From Pseudomonas rhizoryzae (GTDB taxonomy: Bacteria > Pseudomonadota > Gammaproteobacteria > Pseudomonadales > Pseudomonadaceae), in the NCBI RefSeq assembly GCF_005250615.1, contig NZ_SULM01000013.1, positions 1-64,000 on the forward strand: DNA of 64,000 nucleotides, read 5' to 3'. The notes under the pieces are model-generated. The model saw only the letters and a program-made list of their open reading frames with translations, was not told where the DNA came from and made no database searches. Within the stretch, counting starts at the first letter, position 1; each line of letters starts with the position of its first letter. A program made the translations under genes and the position numbers. This document shows positions 34,793-43,378 of this stretch, piece after piece.

Positions 34793-36958
34793 ATGGCCCG
34801 CAACCATGCACTGGACACGCTGTTGCGCCCTGCCGTTGAGCTCTACACGGTCCAAGTGTGCCTGGCCATGGCCTTCCTGTGCGTGTTCGCACCCTGGGCC
34901 ATCGCCCTGACGCCACTGTTCGGCCTGGTCACGGCCGTCGCCTTTCTTGGCTTCGGGATCTACCGCCTGCGCCAGGCGCTGCGCGTGCTGCGCTATCGGC
35001 GCAACATCCGGCGCCTGTCGTACTACAGCATGACCAGCAAGGAGATCCCGGTCAGCAATGAGCGGCTGTTCGTGGGTAAGGGCTTTCGCTGGGAGCAGAA
35101 GCACACCCAGCGCCTGGTCGACACCTACCTGCCGCAGTACGCGCCCTATGTCGAGCCGTCGGAGTGGACCAATAAGGCACGGCGCCTCGAGGCGCGCCTT
35201 GAGTTCGCGCCCTTCCCGCTCACCCTGCTGGCCAAGGCCACGGCCTGGGATAACGCCGTGAACCCCTTCCGCCCGCTGCCCCCGGTGGGCGGCCTACCAC
35301 GGCTGCATGGTATTGAGCCCGAGGAGCATGACGTCACCCTGCCGCTGGGCGAGCGGGTAGGTCATTCCATCGTCCTGGGCACTACCCGGGTGGGCAAGAC
35401 GCGCCTGGCCGAGCTCTTCATCACCCAGGACATCCGCCGCAAGCGGCGCGGTCAGCATGAGGTGGTGATCGTCTTCGACCCCAAGGGCGATGCCGACCTG
35501 CTCAAGCGCATGTACGTCGAGTGCGAACGCGCCGGTCGGGCCAACGAGTTCTACGTCTTCCATCTGGGCTGGCCGGACCACTCCGCGCGCTACAACGCCG
35601 TGGGCCGCTTCGGTCGGATCTCGGAGGTGGCCACCCGTGTCGCGGGCCAGCTGTCCAGCGAGGGCAACTCGGCGGCGTTCAAGGAATTCGCCTGGCGCTT
35701 CGTCAACATCATCGCTCGGGCCCTGGTCGCTCTCGGCCGGCGGCCGGACTACCTGCAGATCCAGCAGCACGTGATCAACATCGAAGGGCTGTTTCTGGAA
35801 TACGCCCAGAAATACTTCGATGAGCACGACCCCAAGGCCTGGGAAAAGATCATCTTCATCGAAAGCAAGCTCAACGATAAGAACGTCCCCTTCAACATGA
35901 AGGGCCGGCCGTTTCGGGTCATCGCCATCGACCAATACCTGAACCAGACGCGAGTGCTGGATCCGGTTATGGACGGCCTGCGTAGCGCCGTGCGCTACGA
36001 CAAGACCTACTTCGACAAGATCGTCGCCTCGCTGCTGCCGCTGCTAGAAAAACTCACCACCGGCCGCATGGCGGAGCTGATCGCTCCGGACTACCACGAC
36101 GTCAACGATCCCCGACCGATCTTCGACTGGATGCAGGTGGTGCGCAAACGCGCCGTGGTCTACGTCGGCCTGGACGCTCTCTCCGACACCGAGGTCGCCG
36201 CGGCGGTGGGCAACTCCATGTTCTCGGACCTGGTCTCGGTTGCCGGCCATATCTACAAGTACGGCATCGATGATGGCTTGCCCGGGGAGGCCAGCAGCAA
36301 GGTGGCCATCAACCTGCACGCTGACGAGTTCAACGAGCTGATCGGCGATGAGTTCATCCCCATGATCAACAAGGGTGGCGGCGCCGGTCTGCAGGTGACG
36401 GCCTACACTCAGACCCTGTCCGACATCGAGGCCAAGATCGGCAACCGCGCCAAGGCCGGGCAGATCATCGGCAACTTCAACAACCTCTTCATGCTGCGGG
36501 TCCGCGAGACTGCGACGGCTGAGCTGCTGACCAACCAGTTGCCCAAGGTGCAGGTCTTCACCGCCACACCGGCAAGCAGCGCGAGCGACGCCGTCAACGG
36601 CAAGACCGCCTTCACCTCCAACACCCATGACCAGCTTAGCGCTACCAGCGTGCCCATGCTGGAGCCCGCCCATGTGGTGGGCCTACCCAAGGGCCAATGC
36701 TACGCACTGATCGAGGGCGGCAACCTATGGAAGGTGCGGATGCCGCTGCCGGCAGTGGATCCGGATGAAGCGATGCCCAAGGACCTGCAGGAGCTCGCCG
36801 AGAAGATGCGCAAGGCCTACCAGGTGGGCCAGGCCACCGGCAGTGAGTGGTGGGAGGCCCCAGGGCAGCGCCGGGTCGCAGACGATCTGCCTTTGGACCT
36901 GCAGGACGACTTCCGGCAGATGGCCCAAGGCGCTGCAGACGAAGGAGACGCGGCATGA
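34793..36958 (+). CDS. traD: Type IV coupling protein TraD
   Basis: 721-aa inner-membrane ATPase that brings the relaxosome to the secretion channel. Two N-terminal membrane spans are near residues 18-65. Walker A, GTTRVGKTR, is at 196-204 and Walker B VVIVFDPKGD near 223-232. The remaining AAA domain contains HADEFNELIGDEFIPM and GLQVTAYTQTLSDIEAKIG. Length and motifs fit the TIGR03743 (SXT TraD-like) family. Its stop overlaps the start of the next gene. Confidence 0.93.
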   Translation: MARNHALDTLLRPAVELYTVQVCLAMAFLCVFAPWAIALTPLFGLVTAVAFLGFGIYRLRQALRVLRYRRNIRRLSYYSMTSKEIPVSNERLFVGKGFRWEQKHTQRLVDTYLPQYAPYVEPSEWTNKARRLEARLEFAPFPLTLLAKATAWDNAVNPFRPLPPVGGLPRLHGIEPEEHDVTLPLGERVGHSIVLGTTRVGKTRLAELFITQDIRRKRRGQHEVVIVFDPKGDADLLKRMYVECERAGRANEFYVFHLGWPDHSARYNAVGRFGRISEVATRVAGQLSSEGNSAAFKEFAWRFVNIIARALVALGRRPDYLQIQQHVINIEGLFLEYAQKYFDEHDPKAWEKIIFIESKLNDKNVPFNMKGRPFRVIAIDQYLNQTRVLDPVMDGLRSAVRYDKTYFDKIVASLLPLLEKLTTGRMAELIAPDYHDVNDPRPIFDWMQVVRKRAVVYVGLDALSDTEVAAAVGNSMFSDLVSVAGHIYKYGIDDGLPGEASSKVAINLHADEFNELIGDEFIPMINKGGGAGLQVTAYTQTLSDIEAKIGNRAKAGQIIGNFNNLFMLRVRETATAELLTNQLPKVQVFTATPASSASDAVNGKTAFTSNTHDQLSATSVPMLEPAHVVGLPKGQCYALIEGGNLWKVRMPLPAVDPDEAMPKDLQELAEKMRKAYQVGQATGSEWWEAPGQRRVADDLPLDLQDDFRQMAQGAADEGDAA

Positions 36959-37437
36959 CCATCGGCCCTGATCATGCCCGTCTCGTCGCACTGGGCGCCG
37001 CTTGGTTGCGTCGGCAGGGCTTTCCCCTCGTCGCCACCGAGCTGCGGTGCTTCGGATCACGCGAGCAGCCGGATGTGCTGGGCTTTCGCAGCAACTGCTC
37101 GACGCTGATCGAGGTGAAGACCAGCCGCGCCGACTTCCTAGCCGACCGGAACAAGCCTGAGCGCACCGCCGGCGGCCTAGGGCTCTATCGCTTCTACCTC
37201 TGTCCCGAAGGGCTGCTGCAGGCCGCTGACCTACCGCCGGGTTGGGGCTTGCTGGTAGCCACCGGCCGCCAGGTAGCCGAGGTCGTGCGGCCCCGCGGCA
37301 ACCTCTGGCCGCCGGCAGGGCGAGCCGGTGGCACTGAGTGGGAAGCCTTCCAGCATCAGCCGGATCTTGCCGCCGAGCGCCAGGCGCTCTTCTCCATCGC
37401 CCGGCGCGCCAGCGCCGCTCCTCGAGGACGCAGATAA
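36955..37437 (+). CDS. MmcB-like restriction-endonuclease-fold protein
   Basis: 160 aa. A PD-(D/E)xK nuclease core is visible as REQPDVLGFRSNCSTLIEVKTSRADF (about 38-63), with E and K of the ExK motif in IEVKTS. Resembles the MmcB family. It is translationally coupled to traD (ATGA overlap) and to the TIGR03747 gene. Possibly processes or protects transferred DNA; role inferred. Confidence 0.7.
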   Translation: MTIGPDHARLVALGAAWLRRQGFPLVATELRCFGSREQPDVLGFRSNCSTLIEVKTSRADFLADRNKPERTAGGLGLYRFYLCPEGLLQAADLPPGWGLLVATGRQVAEVVRPRGNLWPPAGRAGGTEWEAFQHQPDLAAERQALFSIARRASAAPRGRR

Positions 37438-38183
37438 TGGCCGACGTCGCCCAGCGCGCTCAGCAACAGCAGGTCAAAGAGCAGACCTTTATCGGGTCGG
37501 TGCTCAGCTTCCCCTTTCACTTCATCGGCGTGATGTTCCTGTCCCTGGGCGGTGCCATCCTGGTTGATTGGCTTTGCCTCTACTTCTTCTGGCCGGAGGC
37601 TGGCTGGCACCACGCGAAAGGCATGCTTGATCACGAGCTGGGCTGGCTGTCCCAGGGATTTCTCTCCAGCGTCGTGGTTCAGGAGCCCGGGCACACGGCG
37701 ACCTGGCTGGTAGGGCTGCTCTACGACTGGCTCTTTGTGAAAACAGGACTGGTTCAGTGGCTGACCGGGATGCAGCAACTGGCGGCTGCCGGCCCGCGGA
37801 GCGAGCTCGATGTGCGCTACCTGGCCGCCCAGAGTGTCACGACGGTGCAGACCTATGGCCTATCTGCCCTCTTCACCATCCTGGTGTTCTGCGTGCGCCT
37901 GGTGATCCTGATCCTAGCGGTACCGCTCTTCGCCATGGCCGCCTTGGTCGGCTTCATCGACGGCCTTGTGCGGCGGGACATCCGCAAGTTCAGCGCCGGC
38001 CGCGAGTCGAGCTACTTCTACCACAAGGCCCGTAGCACCATGCTTCCGCTGGCCCTGCTGCCCTGGTCGCTGTACCTCGCCTTGCCTATCAGTGTGAGCC
38101 CACTCCTGGTGCTGCTGCCGTGTGCAGCGCTGCTGGCCCTGTCGGTGAACCTTACGACCGCGTCCTTCAAGAAATACCTGTAG
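37437..38183 (+). CDS. TIGR03747 family integrating conjugative element membrane protein
   Basis: 248 aa with about four membrane segments: one near 23-50 (FHFIGVMFLSLGGAILVDWL), one in the middle (TILVFCVRLVILILAVPLFA) and a pair near the C-terminus. It carries GFIDGLVRRDIRKFSAGRESSYFYHKA between spans, the family hallmark. Part of the mating apparatus, directly downstream of traD. Confidence 0.88.
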   Translation: MADVAQRAQQQQVKEQTFIGSVLSFPFHFIGVMFLSLGGAILVDWLCLYFFWPEAGWHHAKGMLDHELGWLSQGFLSSVVVQEPGHTATWLVGLLYDWLFVKTGLVQWLTGMQQLAAAGPRSELDVRYLAAQSVTTVQTYGLSALFTILVFCVRLVILILAVPLFAMAALVGFIDGLVRRDIRKFSAGRESSYFYHKARSTMLPLALLPWSLYLALPISVSPLLVLLPCAALLALSVNLTTASFKKYL

Positions 38184-38291
38184 CCGCCGGCGTGCTCCGT
38201 GGCCGCGACCTGGCCACAAGGAGCGCCCTCACGCCAATCAAAATGCAGGGGTGGTATTGAATCCCTGTCCCAGCCGATCTGGAGTTACCCC

Positions 38292-39749
38292 ATGCAGTGG
38301 ACCCCCGAGCAAGCCCCCGCTATCGCGTCAAATGCACGCAAGCTGCTGATCCAGGCCTTTGCTGGTACCGGCAAGACCACCACCCTGGTGGGTTACGCCA
38401 GCGCCCATGCGGACGTCAAGATGCTCTACCTCTGCTACAACAAGTCGGTCGAGATGGCGGCCAAGAATCGCTTCCCGCGCAACGTCATCTGCAAGACCGC
38501 CCACGGCCTGGCCTATGCGGTCTATGGCACCCAGTACCAGCACAAGCAGGCGGGCAACTTGCGCATCACCGAGGTCGCCCGGGTGCTGGATACTCAGGAT
38601 TGGGAGCTGGCCCGGGACGTGGTCAACACCCTCAACACCTTCATGGCCAGCGCTGACATGGCCCTGGACGGTCGTCACTTCACTCGCTACGACGGCCGCG
38701 GCCTGACGCCGCTGCAGGAGCGGCGCATCACCCAGGTCGTGGGGATGGCCATCAGCGTCTGGAAGCGCATGATCGACCTGCAGGACGCCGGCGTGCAGAT
38801 CACCCACGACGGCTATCTCAAGCTCTACCAGATGAGCCGCCCGGATCTCTCCAACCGCTTCGGCGCGATCCTGCTCGATGAGGGCCAGGACGTGAATCCG
38901 GTGATCGCCGACCTGGTGCAGCGGCAGCGCACCATCCAGGTCATGGTCGGCGATCGCCACCAGCAGCTCTACCGCTTCCGTGGAGCCCAGGACGCCCTGA
39001 ACGCGGCATGGATGGCTGATGCCGAGAAGCACTACCTGACCCAATCATTTCGCTTCGGTCCGGCCGTGGCCCACGTGGCCAACGTCATCCTGTCGTTCAA
39101 GGGCGAAACGGTGAAGCTGCAGGGGCTCGGCCAGCGCACCCTGGTCAAGCGCGCGCTGCCGGAGGACCTCTCCCACCGAACCTGGCTGCATCGCACGGTC
39201 AGCGGCGTGATCGAGAACGCTCTGCGCCTGGAGAAACAGGGTGGCCACCGCATGTTCTGGATTGGCGGGATCGACAGCTATTCGCTGCGCGAGCTCGAGG
39301 ACCTGTTCCAGTTCAGCCGAGGTCGCAATGACCTGGTGCAGCAGAAGAAGCTCTTGCGTGACTACCGTGACTTCGAGCAGTACCAGGAGATCGCCAAGGC
39401 TACTCAGGATCCGGAAATGCAGCGCTCGGTGAGGATCATCGAGGCCTACTTCGATCTACCCAAGCGCATCGAGCAGCTGCGGCGCTGCGCGGTGGCCAGC
39501 GAGCTGGATGCCACGGTCACCTTGACGACCGCGCACAAGGCCAAGGGCCTGGAGTGGGACTTCGTGGGGTTGTACGAAGATTTCAGTGCGGATCCGCTAG
39601 CACCGGAGATCGATCGCGCCAGCCGCGACGATGAGCTGAACCTGCTGTACGTCTCAGTGACTCGGGCGATGCAGATCTTGGCGCTTAACTCGCTGGTCAT
39701 CGATATCATGCAGAGGTACAAGGAAACGCATGGCAGCATCGCCACGTAA
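38292..39749 (+). CDS. UvrD/Rep-like superfamily 1 helicase
   Basis: 485 aa. Walker A, AFAGTGKTTTL, is at 22-32. Motif II reads LLDEGQDVNP, a DEGQ variant, near 196; motif III is MVGDRHQQLYRFRGA near 218; motif V is TTAHKAKGLEWDFVGLYEDF near 410; and motif VI is LLYVSVTRAMQILAL near 455. Shorter than chromosomal UvrD (about 720 aa). Together with the next genes it interrupts the transfer cluster between TIGR03747 and RAQPRD. It may unwind or repair transferred DNA, or be a defence or anti-defence helicase. Confidence 0.85.
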   Translation: MQWTPEQAPAIASNARKLLIQAFAGTGKTTTLVGYASAHADVKMLYLCYNKSVEMAAKNRFPRNVICKTAHGLAYAVYGTQYQHKQAGNLRITEVARVLDTQDWELARDVVNTLNTFMASADMALDGRHFTRYDGRGLTPLQERRITQVVGMAISVWKRMIDLQDAGVQITHDGYLKLYQMSRPDLSNRFGAILLDEGQDVNPVIADLVQRQRTIQVMVGDRHQQLYRFRGAQDALNAAWMADAEKHYLTQSFRFGPAVAHVANVILSFKGETVKLQGLGQRTLVKRALPEDLSHRTWLHRTVSGVIENALRLEKQGGHRMFWIGGIDSYSLRELEDLFQFSRGRNDLVQQKKLLRDYRDFEQYQEIAKATQDPEMQRSVRIIEAYFDLPKRIEQLRRCAVASELDATVTLTTAHKAKGLEWDFVGLYEDFSADPLAPEIDRASRDDELNLLYVSVTRAMQILALNSLVIDIMQRYKETHGSIAT

Positions 39750-39779
39750 GTCCTCTCCCCCTTTAGGAGGAACCATCAA

Positions 39780-40442
39780 ATGCGCTTTGCCAACGTGGAC
39801 GGCACTCGATCAGAAGCCCAGCCCAAGCTGAGAGGTATCTGCCGAGGTTGCGGGGAAGAGGTCATCGCAAAATGCGGGAAGCACGTTGTCTGGCACTGGG
39901 CGCACCGCTCGCTTGCAAACTGCGATAGATGGTGGGAAGCCGAAACGGAATGGCACCGAGCGTGGAAAAATCGATTTCCAGTCGAATGGCAGGAAACGAT
40001 CTTGCACGACAGCGCGAGTGGGGAAAAACACATTGCTGACGTCAAAACGGCGCATGGCGTCGTCGTGGAATTTCAACGATCCTCGATTGATCCCGCCGAA
40101 GTTAAGCTGAGGGAACAATTTTACCAGCGCATGGTTTGGGTGATCGACGGAACCAGAAATGAACTCGATCAGGCAAATTTCGGGATGTCCAGAAGCCGTG
40201 TAGACGGTAACGGCTTCGCAAGCCTGCATTGGTTCAGCAGGAGCAAACTGTTCGCCCGGTGGCATACAACCGTACCCGTATTCATCGACTTCGGCGAAGG
40301 CCACGGCTTTTGGCGCATCTGCAGATTCGACCCTGTAACCAAGCGGGGCGTGCTCAAAGTGGTGGATCGCTCGGTGTTCGCTGACGAGCTAATCAATGGC
40401 CTCACAGATTACAGCCGTAATGGAGGTCCGGCATCAGCCTGA
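39780..40442 (+). CDS. CoiA-like competence nuclease family protein
   Basis: 220 aa. An N-terminal zinc-ribbon-like CRGCGEEVIAKCG is followed by HWAHRSLANCDRWWEAETEWHRAWKN, the CoiA signature. The nuclease core DVKTAHGVVVEFQRSSI, with D, E and Q in PD-ExQ arrangement, is near 84-100. A strong AGGAGG-type ribosome site precedes the ATG. CoiA proteins act on incoming single-stranded DNA in competence, so a role on DNA entering by conjugation is plausible. Confidence 0.75.
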   Translation: MRFANVDGTRSEAQPKLRGICRGCGEEVIAKCGKHVVWHWAHRSLANCDRWWEAETEWHRAWKNRFPVEWQETILHDSASGEKHIADVKTAHGVVVEFQRSSIDPAEVKLREQFYQRMVWVIDGTRNELDQANFGMSRSRVDGNGFASLHWFSRSKLFARWHTTVPVFIDFGEGHGFWRICRFDPVTKRGVLKVVDRSVFADELINGLTDYSRNGGPASA

Positions 40443-40453
40443 TATAGGAAAGC

Positions 40454-40765
40454 TTAGCCCAGCAGCGGTCGCTTCCCTTTTGATCGCCTGACTCTTTCTG
40501 CGACCGCACCAGCGATATGTCGACGTGGCTTCTGCTTATGCTTCAAGTATTCAGACCGGCAATGACCGAAGAGATCGGCCGCTGCCTTGAGGAGCTGTTT
40601 ACCCTGCGGCGCAGTGATTTGCTCGAAGTCGAGCAGTGCCATGATGTAGCCCTCAAGCTGGCCGTACAGCCTGGCCAGATGCCCAAGGCCCATGACGGCC
40701 ATTGCATGAGTCAGGTCCTGCCAGCGTTGTTTGGCATCTTCGGGGAGAAACGCAATCTCGGTCAT
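40454..40765 (-). CDS. Hypothetical protein, opposite strand to the transfer genes
   Basis: 103 aa, helical and soluble with a very basic C-terminus (RRHIAGAVAERVRRSKGKRP). The ATG at 40765 is chosen for its strong GGGAGG ribosome site; an extension upstream lacks one. Unknown function; possibly DNA-binding. Confidence 0.6.
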   Translation of the reverse strand: MTEIAFLPEDAKQRWQDLTHAMAVMGLGHLARLYGQLEGYIMALLDFEQITAPQGKQLLKAAADLFGHCRSEYLKHKQKPRRHIAGAVAERVRRSKGKRPLLG

Positions 40766-40827
40766 ACAACCTCCCGTGATTTTCCTAACGACAGCATAGG
40801 CGGCGGTTTCGTTCGTCACCCAGCTGT

Positions 40828-40852
40828 AACCGTTTAGGACTTGAATACGGTT
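40828..40852 (+). promoter_or_regulatory. Transfer-operon element AACC-N17-GGTT, copy 2
   Basis: Same AACC and GGTT arms at the same 17-base spacing as the other copies, but a different interior (GTTTAGGACTTGAATAC). It ends 62 bases before the start codon at 40915. Confidence 0.65.
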
Positions 40853-40914
40853 TTACCTCGTAAGGGCAATGAAGCCAGTTCGAAGATGACAAGCCCATCG
40901 AACTGGAGCCGTCC

Positions 40915-41244
40915 ATGTCCCCTGCCCGCTTCGAATACCACACCGAATTCGCCCCCCTCACATACCGCGTCCAAGAGCGCGGCTGGCTGCTGTTCAAGCA
41001 CGAAGAGCAGACCGGTACACCTGACATCGCGGCTTTCCTGGCCGACCCGGAGCGGCAGGCACGATTGCAAGCCCTCGGCGCCGACGGCTGGGAGCTGGTC
41101 AGCGTGCAGCCGGTGCTGGAAGGCCGGGCCCAGATCGGACAGCAGACCGCCCAGGGCAACCAGGGCTGGGGTGTTGGCTACGCGGTGGCCACCGGCTTTC
41201 TGCTGTTTTTCAAGCGACTCATCGTCCCGATCGGAAGCCAGTAA
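40915..41244 (+). CDS. DUF4177-like small membrane-tethered protein
   Basis: 109 aa. The segment LQALGADGWELVSVQPVLEG near 60-79 resembles DUF4177 (LN.LG.eGWElV), followed by a C-terminal hydrophobic helix (GVGYAVATGFLLFFKRL). It has its own AACC-N17-GGTT element and ends before another copy, so it is expressed as a single-gene transfer unit. Function unknown. Confidence 0.6.
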   Translation: MSPARFEYHTEFAPLTYRVQERGWLLFKHEEQTGTPDIAAFLADPERQARLQALGADGWELVSVQPVLEGRAQIGQQTAQGNQGWGVGYAVATGFLLFFKRLIVPIGSQ

Positions 41245-41258
41245 CCAAGCGGGTTTGC

Positions 41259-41283
41259 AACCTATTTGGGTGCAGTAATGGTT
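41259..41283 (+). promoter_or_regulatory. Transfer-operon element AACC-N17-GGTT, copy 3
   Basis: AACC and GGTT 17 bases apart, followed by TCCCGCTGACC as in copies 1 and 4. A second shared string, GGCATCCTGTGCG, is found between this element and its gene (about 41310) and also after copy 1 (about 31966). The element ends 68 bases before the RAQPRD gene. Confidence 0.7.
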
Positions 41284-41351
41284 TCCCGCTGACCTCGCCT
41301 ACGGCCCTCGGCATCCTGTGCGGCATCAACCCGCTAGCCCAGGGCCCTGCT

Positions 41352-41705
41352 GTGAAACTGTCCTTCTACTCTCGCACGCCAACCCGCCGCTTCGCCGTTG
41401 CCGGCAGTCTGGCCATCGCGCTCGGGATCCTGACGAGTCAGGTCCAGGCCGCCGGCACCGCCTCCGAGCAGGCCAACGTCGACGTGATGATCCGCCAGCT
41501 CAATGCCGTCGAGGCCGTCGCCCGGCGAAGCGCAGAGTTGCCCAGCGATGGCAGCACCCGTTACCGCCTGGACTACAACCGTCTGGCCGCTGACATCGCG
41601 CGAATTCGTCAGGGCCTGCAGGACTACCTGGCACCGAGCCGCGCCCAGCCGCGCGACGCGGCCGAGCTCTCCGGTCAGTACCAGCGCGAAGGCGTACAGC
41701 CATGA
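41352..41705 (+). CDS. RAQPRD family ICE protein
   Basis: 117 aa, exported (signal peptide to about residue 34, ending QVQAA). The family name motif RAQPRD is present near residue 97. The start is a GTG. It begins the second, long transfer operon and overlaps the next gene by 4 bases. Confidence 0.9.
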   Translation: MKLSFYSRTPTRRFAVAGSLAIALGILTSQVQAAGTASEQANVDVMIRQLNAVEAVARRSAELPSDGSTRYRLDYNRLAADIARIRQGLQDYLAPSRAQPRDAAELSGQYQREGVQP

Positions 41706-41941
41706 GCATGACCGCGGCGCAGACCGCTGCCTTTCAGGCGGCGAGCGGTATTCCGCCCTCTGCCAGCAACCTGTTCTGGCTCTCCGCGGCCATGGCGGTC
41801 ACCACCCTCTGGTTCGCCTGGCTCGCCATCAGCCTCTACAAGGGCTGGGCCAACCAAAACCTCAAACCCGCCGCGGCCAAGGGCGCCCTCATCAAGGGGC
41901 TGCTCCTCTACTTCGTCCTGTCCTGGCTGATCTTGCATTAA
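41702..41941 (+). CDS. TIGR03758 family ICE protein
   Basis: 79-aa membrane protein with two hydrophobic helices (about 25-47 and 62-78); begins MSMTAAQTAAFQAASGIPPS. Family length and context match. Probably a pilin-like or inner-membrane component. Confidence 0.88.
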   Translation: MSMTAAQTAAFQAASGIPPSASNLFWLSAAMAVTTLWFAWLAISLYKGWANQNLKPAAAKGALIKGLLLYFVLSWLILH

Positions 41942-41960
41942 CCCCCTCGAGGAGAAATCC

Positions 41961-42329
41961 ATGCTGTCCCTCAAACGTCTGTTCACCCTCGGCGCTCGCG
42001 CCAAATGCTTCACTTCTGCGGTAGCCAGCGTGGCCTTGATGCCGGCCGTCAGCCAAGCCGCGTTACCTAGCGCTCAAGCGCCCTCGCGCGGCGAAGGTTC
42101 CACTTGGCTCGAAACGCTCAAGAACTACGGCTACGACGGCTTCATGCTGATCGCACTGGTGCTATGTGCCTTCGTCTTGATCGTCGTGGCTACCCATGGC
42201 GTGGGTGTCTATCACGAAATCCACACAGGCAAGAAAACCTGGAAAGACCTGGGCGTCACCGTTGTCGTCGGCGTGATCCTCATCGGCCTGGTGATCTTCA
42301 TCGTCACCAAAGCCAGCGGCATCATGTAA
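41961..42329 (+). CDS. TIGR03745 family ICE membrane protein
   Basis: 122 aa, signal peptide then two membrane helices (about 52-70 and 94-117) around a short loop (HEIHTGKKTWKDL), an architecture like VirB2/TraA pilins. A GAGGAG ribosome site precedes the ATG. Confidence 0.88.
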   Translation: MLSLKRLFTLGARAKCFTSAVASVALMPAVSQAALPSAQAPSRGEGSTWLETLKNYGYDGFMLIALVLCAFVLIVVATHGVGVYHEIHTGKKTWKDLGVTVVVGVILIGLVIFIVTKASGIM

Positions 42330-42344
42330 GGCAGGACGGCGCAG

Positions 42345-42725
42345 ATGGACATCACCCAGGACCTGCACGAGGACGGCACGCTTCTCTTCTTGCCGAATCG
42401 CCTCAATACCCAACCCGTTGTCGTGGGCGGCCTGACCACCGACGAGATGTTCGCCACCATCATCGTCTGCGCCTCGTTCGGCTTTGTGGTCGGCATTCCC
42501 TTGGCGTTTTTCACGACTCCGGCCATGCCGATCTTTGCCGCGCTAGCCTGCGGCTCCCTGGGCCTTGTGCTTGCCGGACGTCAACTGCGCCGCTGGAAGC
42601 GCGGGCGGCCCGAAACATGGCTGTGGCGGCAAGTGGAATGCCGCCTGGCCCAATGGGGGATTGCCGGGCGCCACCTGGTGATCCGCAGTGGTAGCTGGAG
42701 CTGCAAACGGATGGTGGGGCTATGA
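42345..42725 (+). CDS. TIGR03750 family ICE protein (TraL-like)
   Basis: 126 aa with a conserved FLPNRLNTQPVVVGGLTTDEM N-terminus and two membrane spans (about 37-75). Position and topology resemble TraL/VirB3. Overlaps the next gene by 4 bases. Confidence 0.87.
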   Translation: MDITQDLHEDGTLLFLPNRLNTQPVVVGGLTTDEMFATIIVCASFGFVVGIPLAFFTTPAMPIFAALACGSLGLVLAGRQLRRWKRGRPETWLWRQVECRLAQWGIAGRHLVIRSGSWSCKRMVGL

Positions 42726-43378
42726 GTCGCGCCTGGAAGCTCTCCGACTCGCAGCGCGCCCACATCACGACGCTTCGCCTCGCGCTAGGGATGATGACCG
42801 GCATCGCCGTGTTCAACGGCTATGGCTGGTCCACGGCGCCGAAGGACCTGACCGTCCATGTGCCCCCGGACCTGCGCTCGGGTAGCACGCGCCCCTGGTG
42901 GGAGATACCGCCTGAGTCGGTCTATGCCTACGCCTTCTACATCTTCCAGCAGATGAACAGCTGGCCCTCCGATGGCGAGAAGAACTACAGCGACAACATC
43001 GCGCGGCTGGCCAACTTCATCACCCCGTCCTGCAAGGTCTACCTGGAAGGTGATGAGGCGCTCAAGCGCAATGCCGGCGAATTACGCAGGCGCGTGCGCA
43101 ACGTGGCGGAGATCCCCGGATCGGGCTACGGCGATGACCCCACCCGGCGCGTCCAGGTGCTGGGCAACAGCGAGTGGACCGTCATGCTCGATGTCGTCGC
43201 GAACGAGTACTTGGGCGGCGAGAAGGTCAAGACGGCGCTCACGCGCTACCCGCTGCACGTCGTCAGAGCCGACGTCGATCCCGAGAAAAATCCTTGGGGT
43301 ATGAAATGGGACTGTTACAGCGGTCAGCCGCAGCGGATCGAGGCTGGTATCGAAGTCAAAGCCCGAGGTACACCATGA
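42722..43378 (+). CDS. TIGR03746 family ICE protein (TraE/VirB5-VirB8-like)
   Basis: 218 aa. One N-terminal membrane helix near residues 19-36, then a periplasmic domain with YAYAFYIFQQMNSWPSDGEKNY and the C-terminal NPWGMKWDCYSGQP motif typical of the family. It overlaps both neighbours by 4 bases. Confidence 0.88.
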   Translation: MSRAWKLSDSQRAHITTLRLALGMMTGIAVFNGYGWSTAPKDLTVHVPPDLRSGSTRPWWEIPPESVYAYAFYIFQQMNSWPSDGEKNYSDNIARLANFITPSCKVYLEGDEALKRNAGELRRRVRNVAEIPGSGYGDDPTRRVQVLGNSEWTVMLDVVANEYLGGEKVKTALTRYPLHVVRADVDPEKNPWGMKWDCYSGQPQRIEAGIEVKARGTP

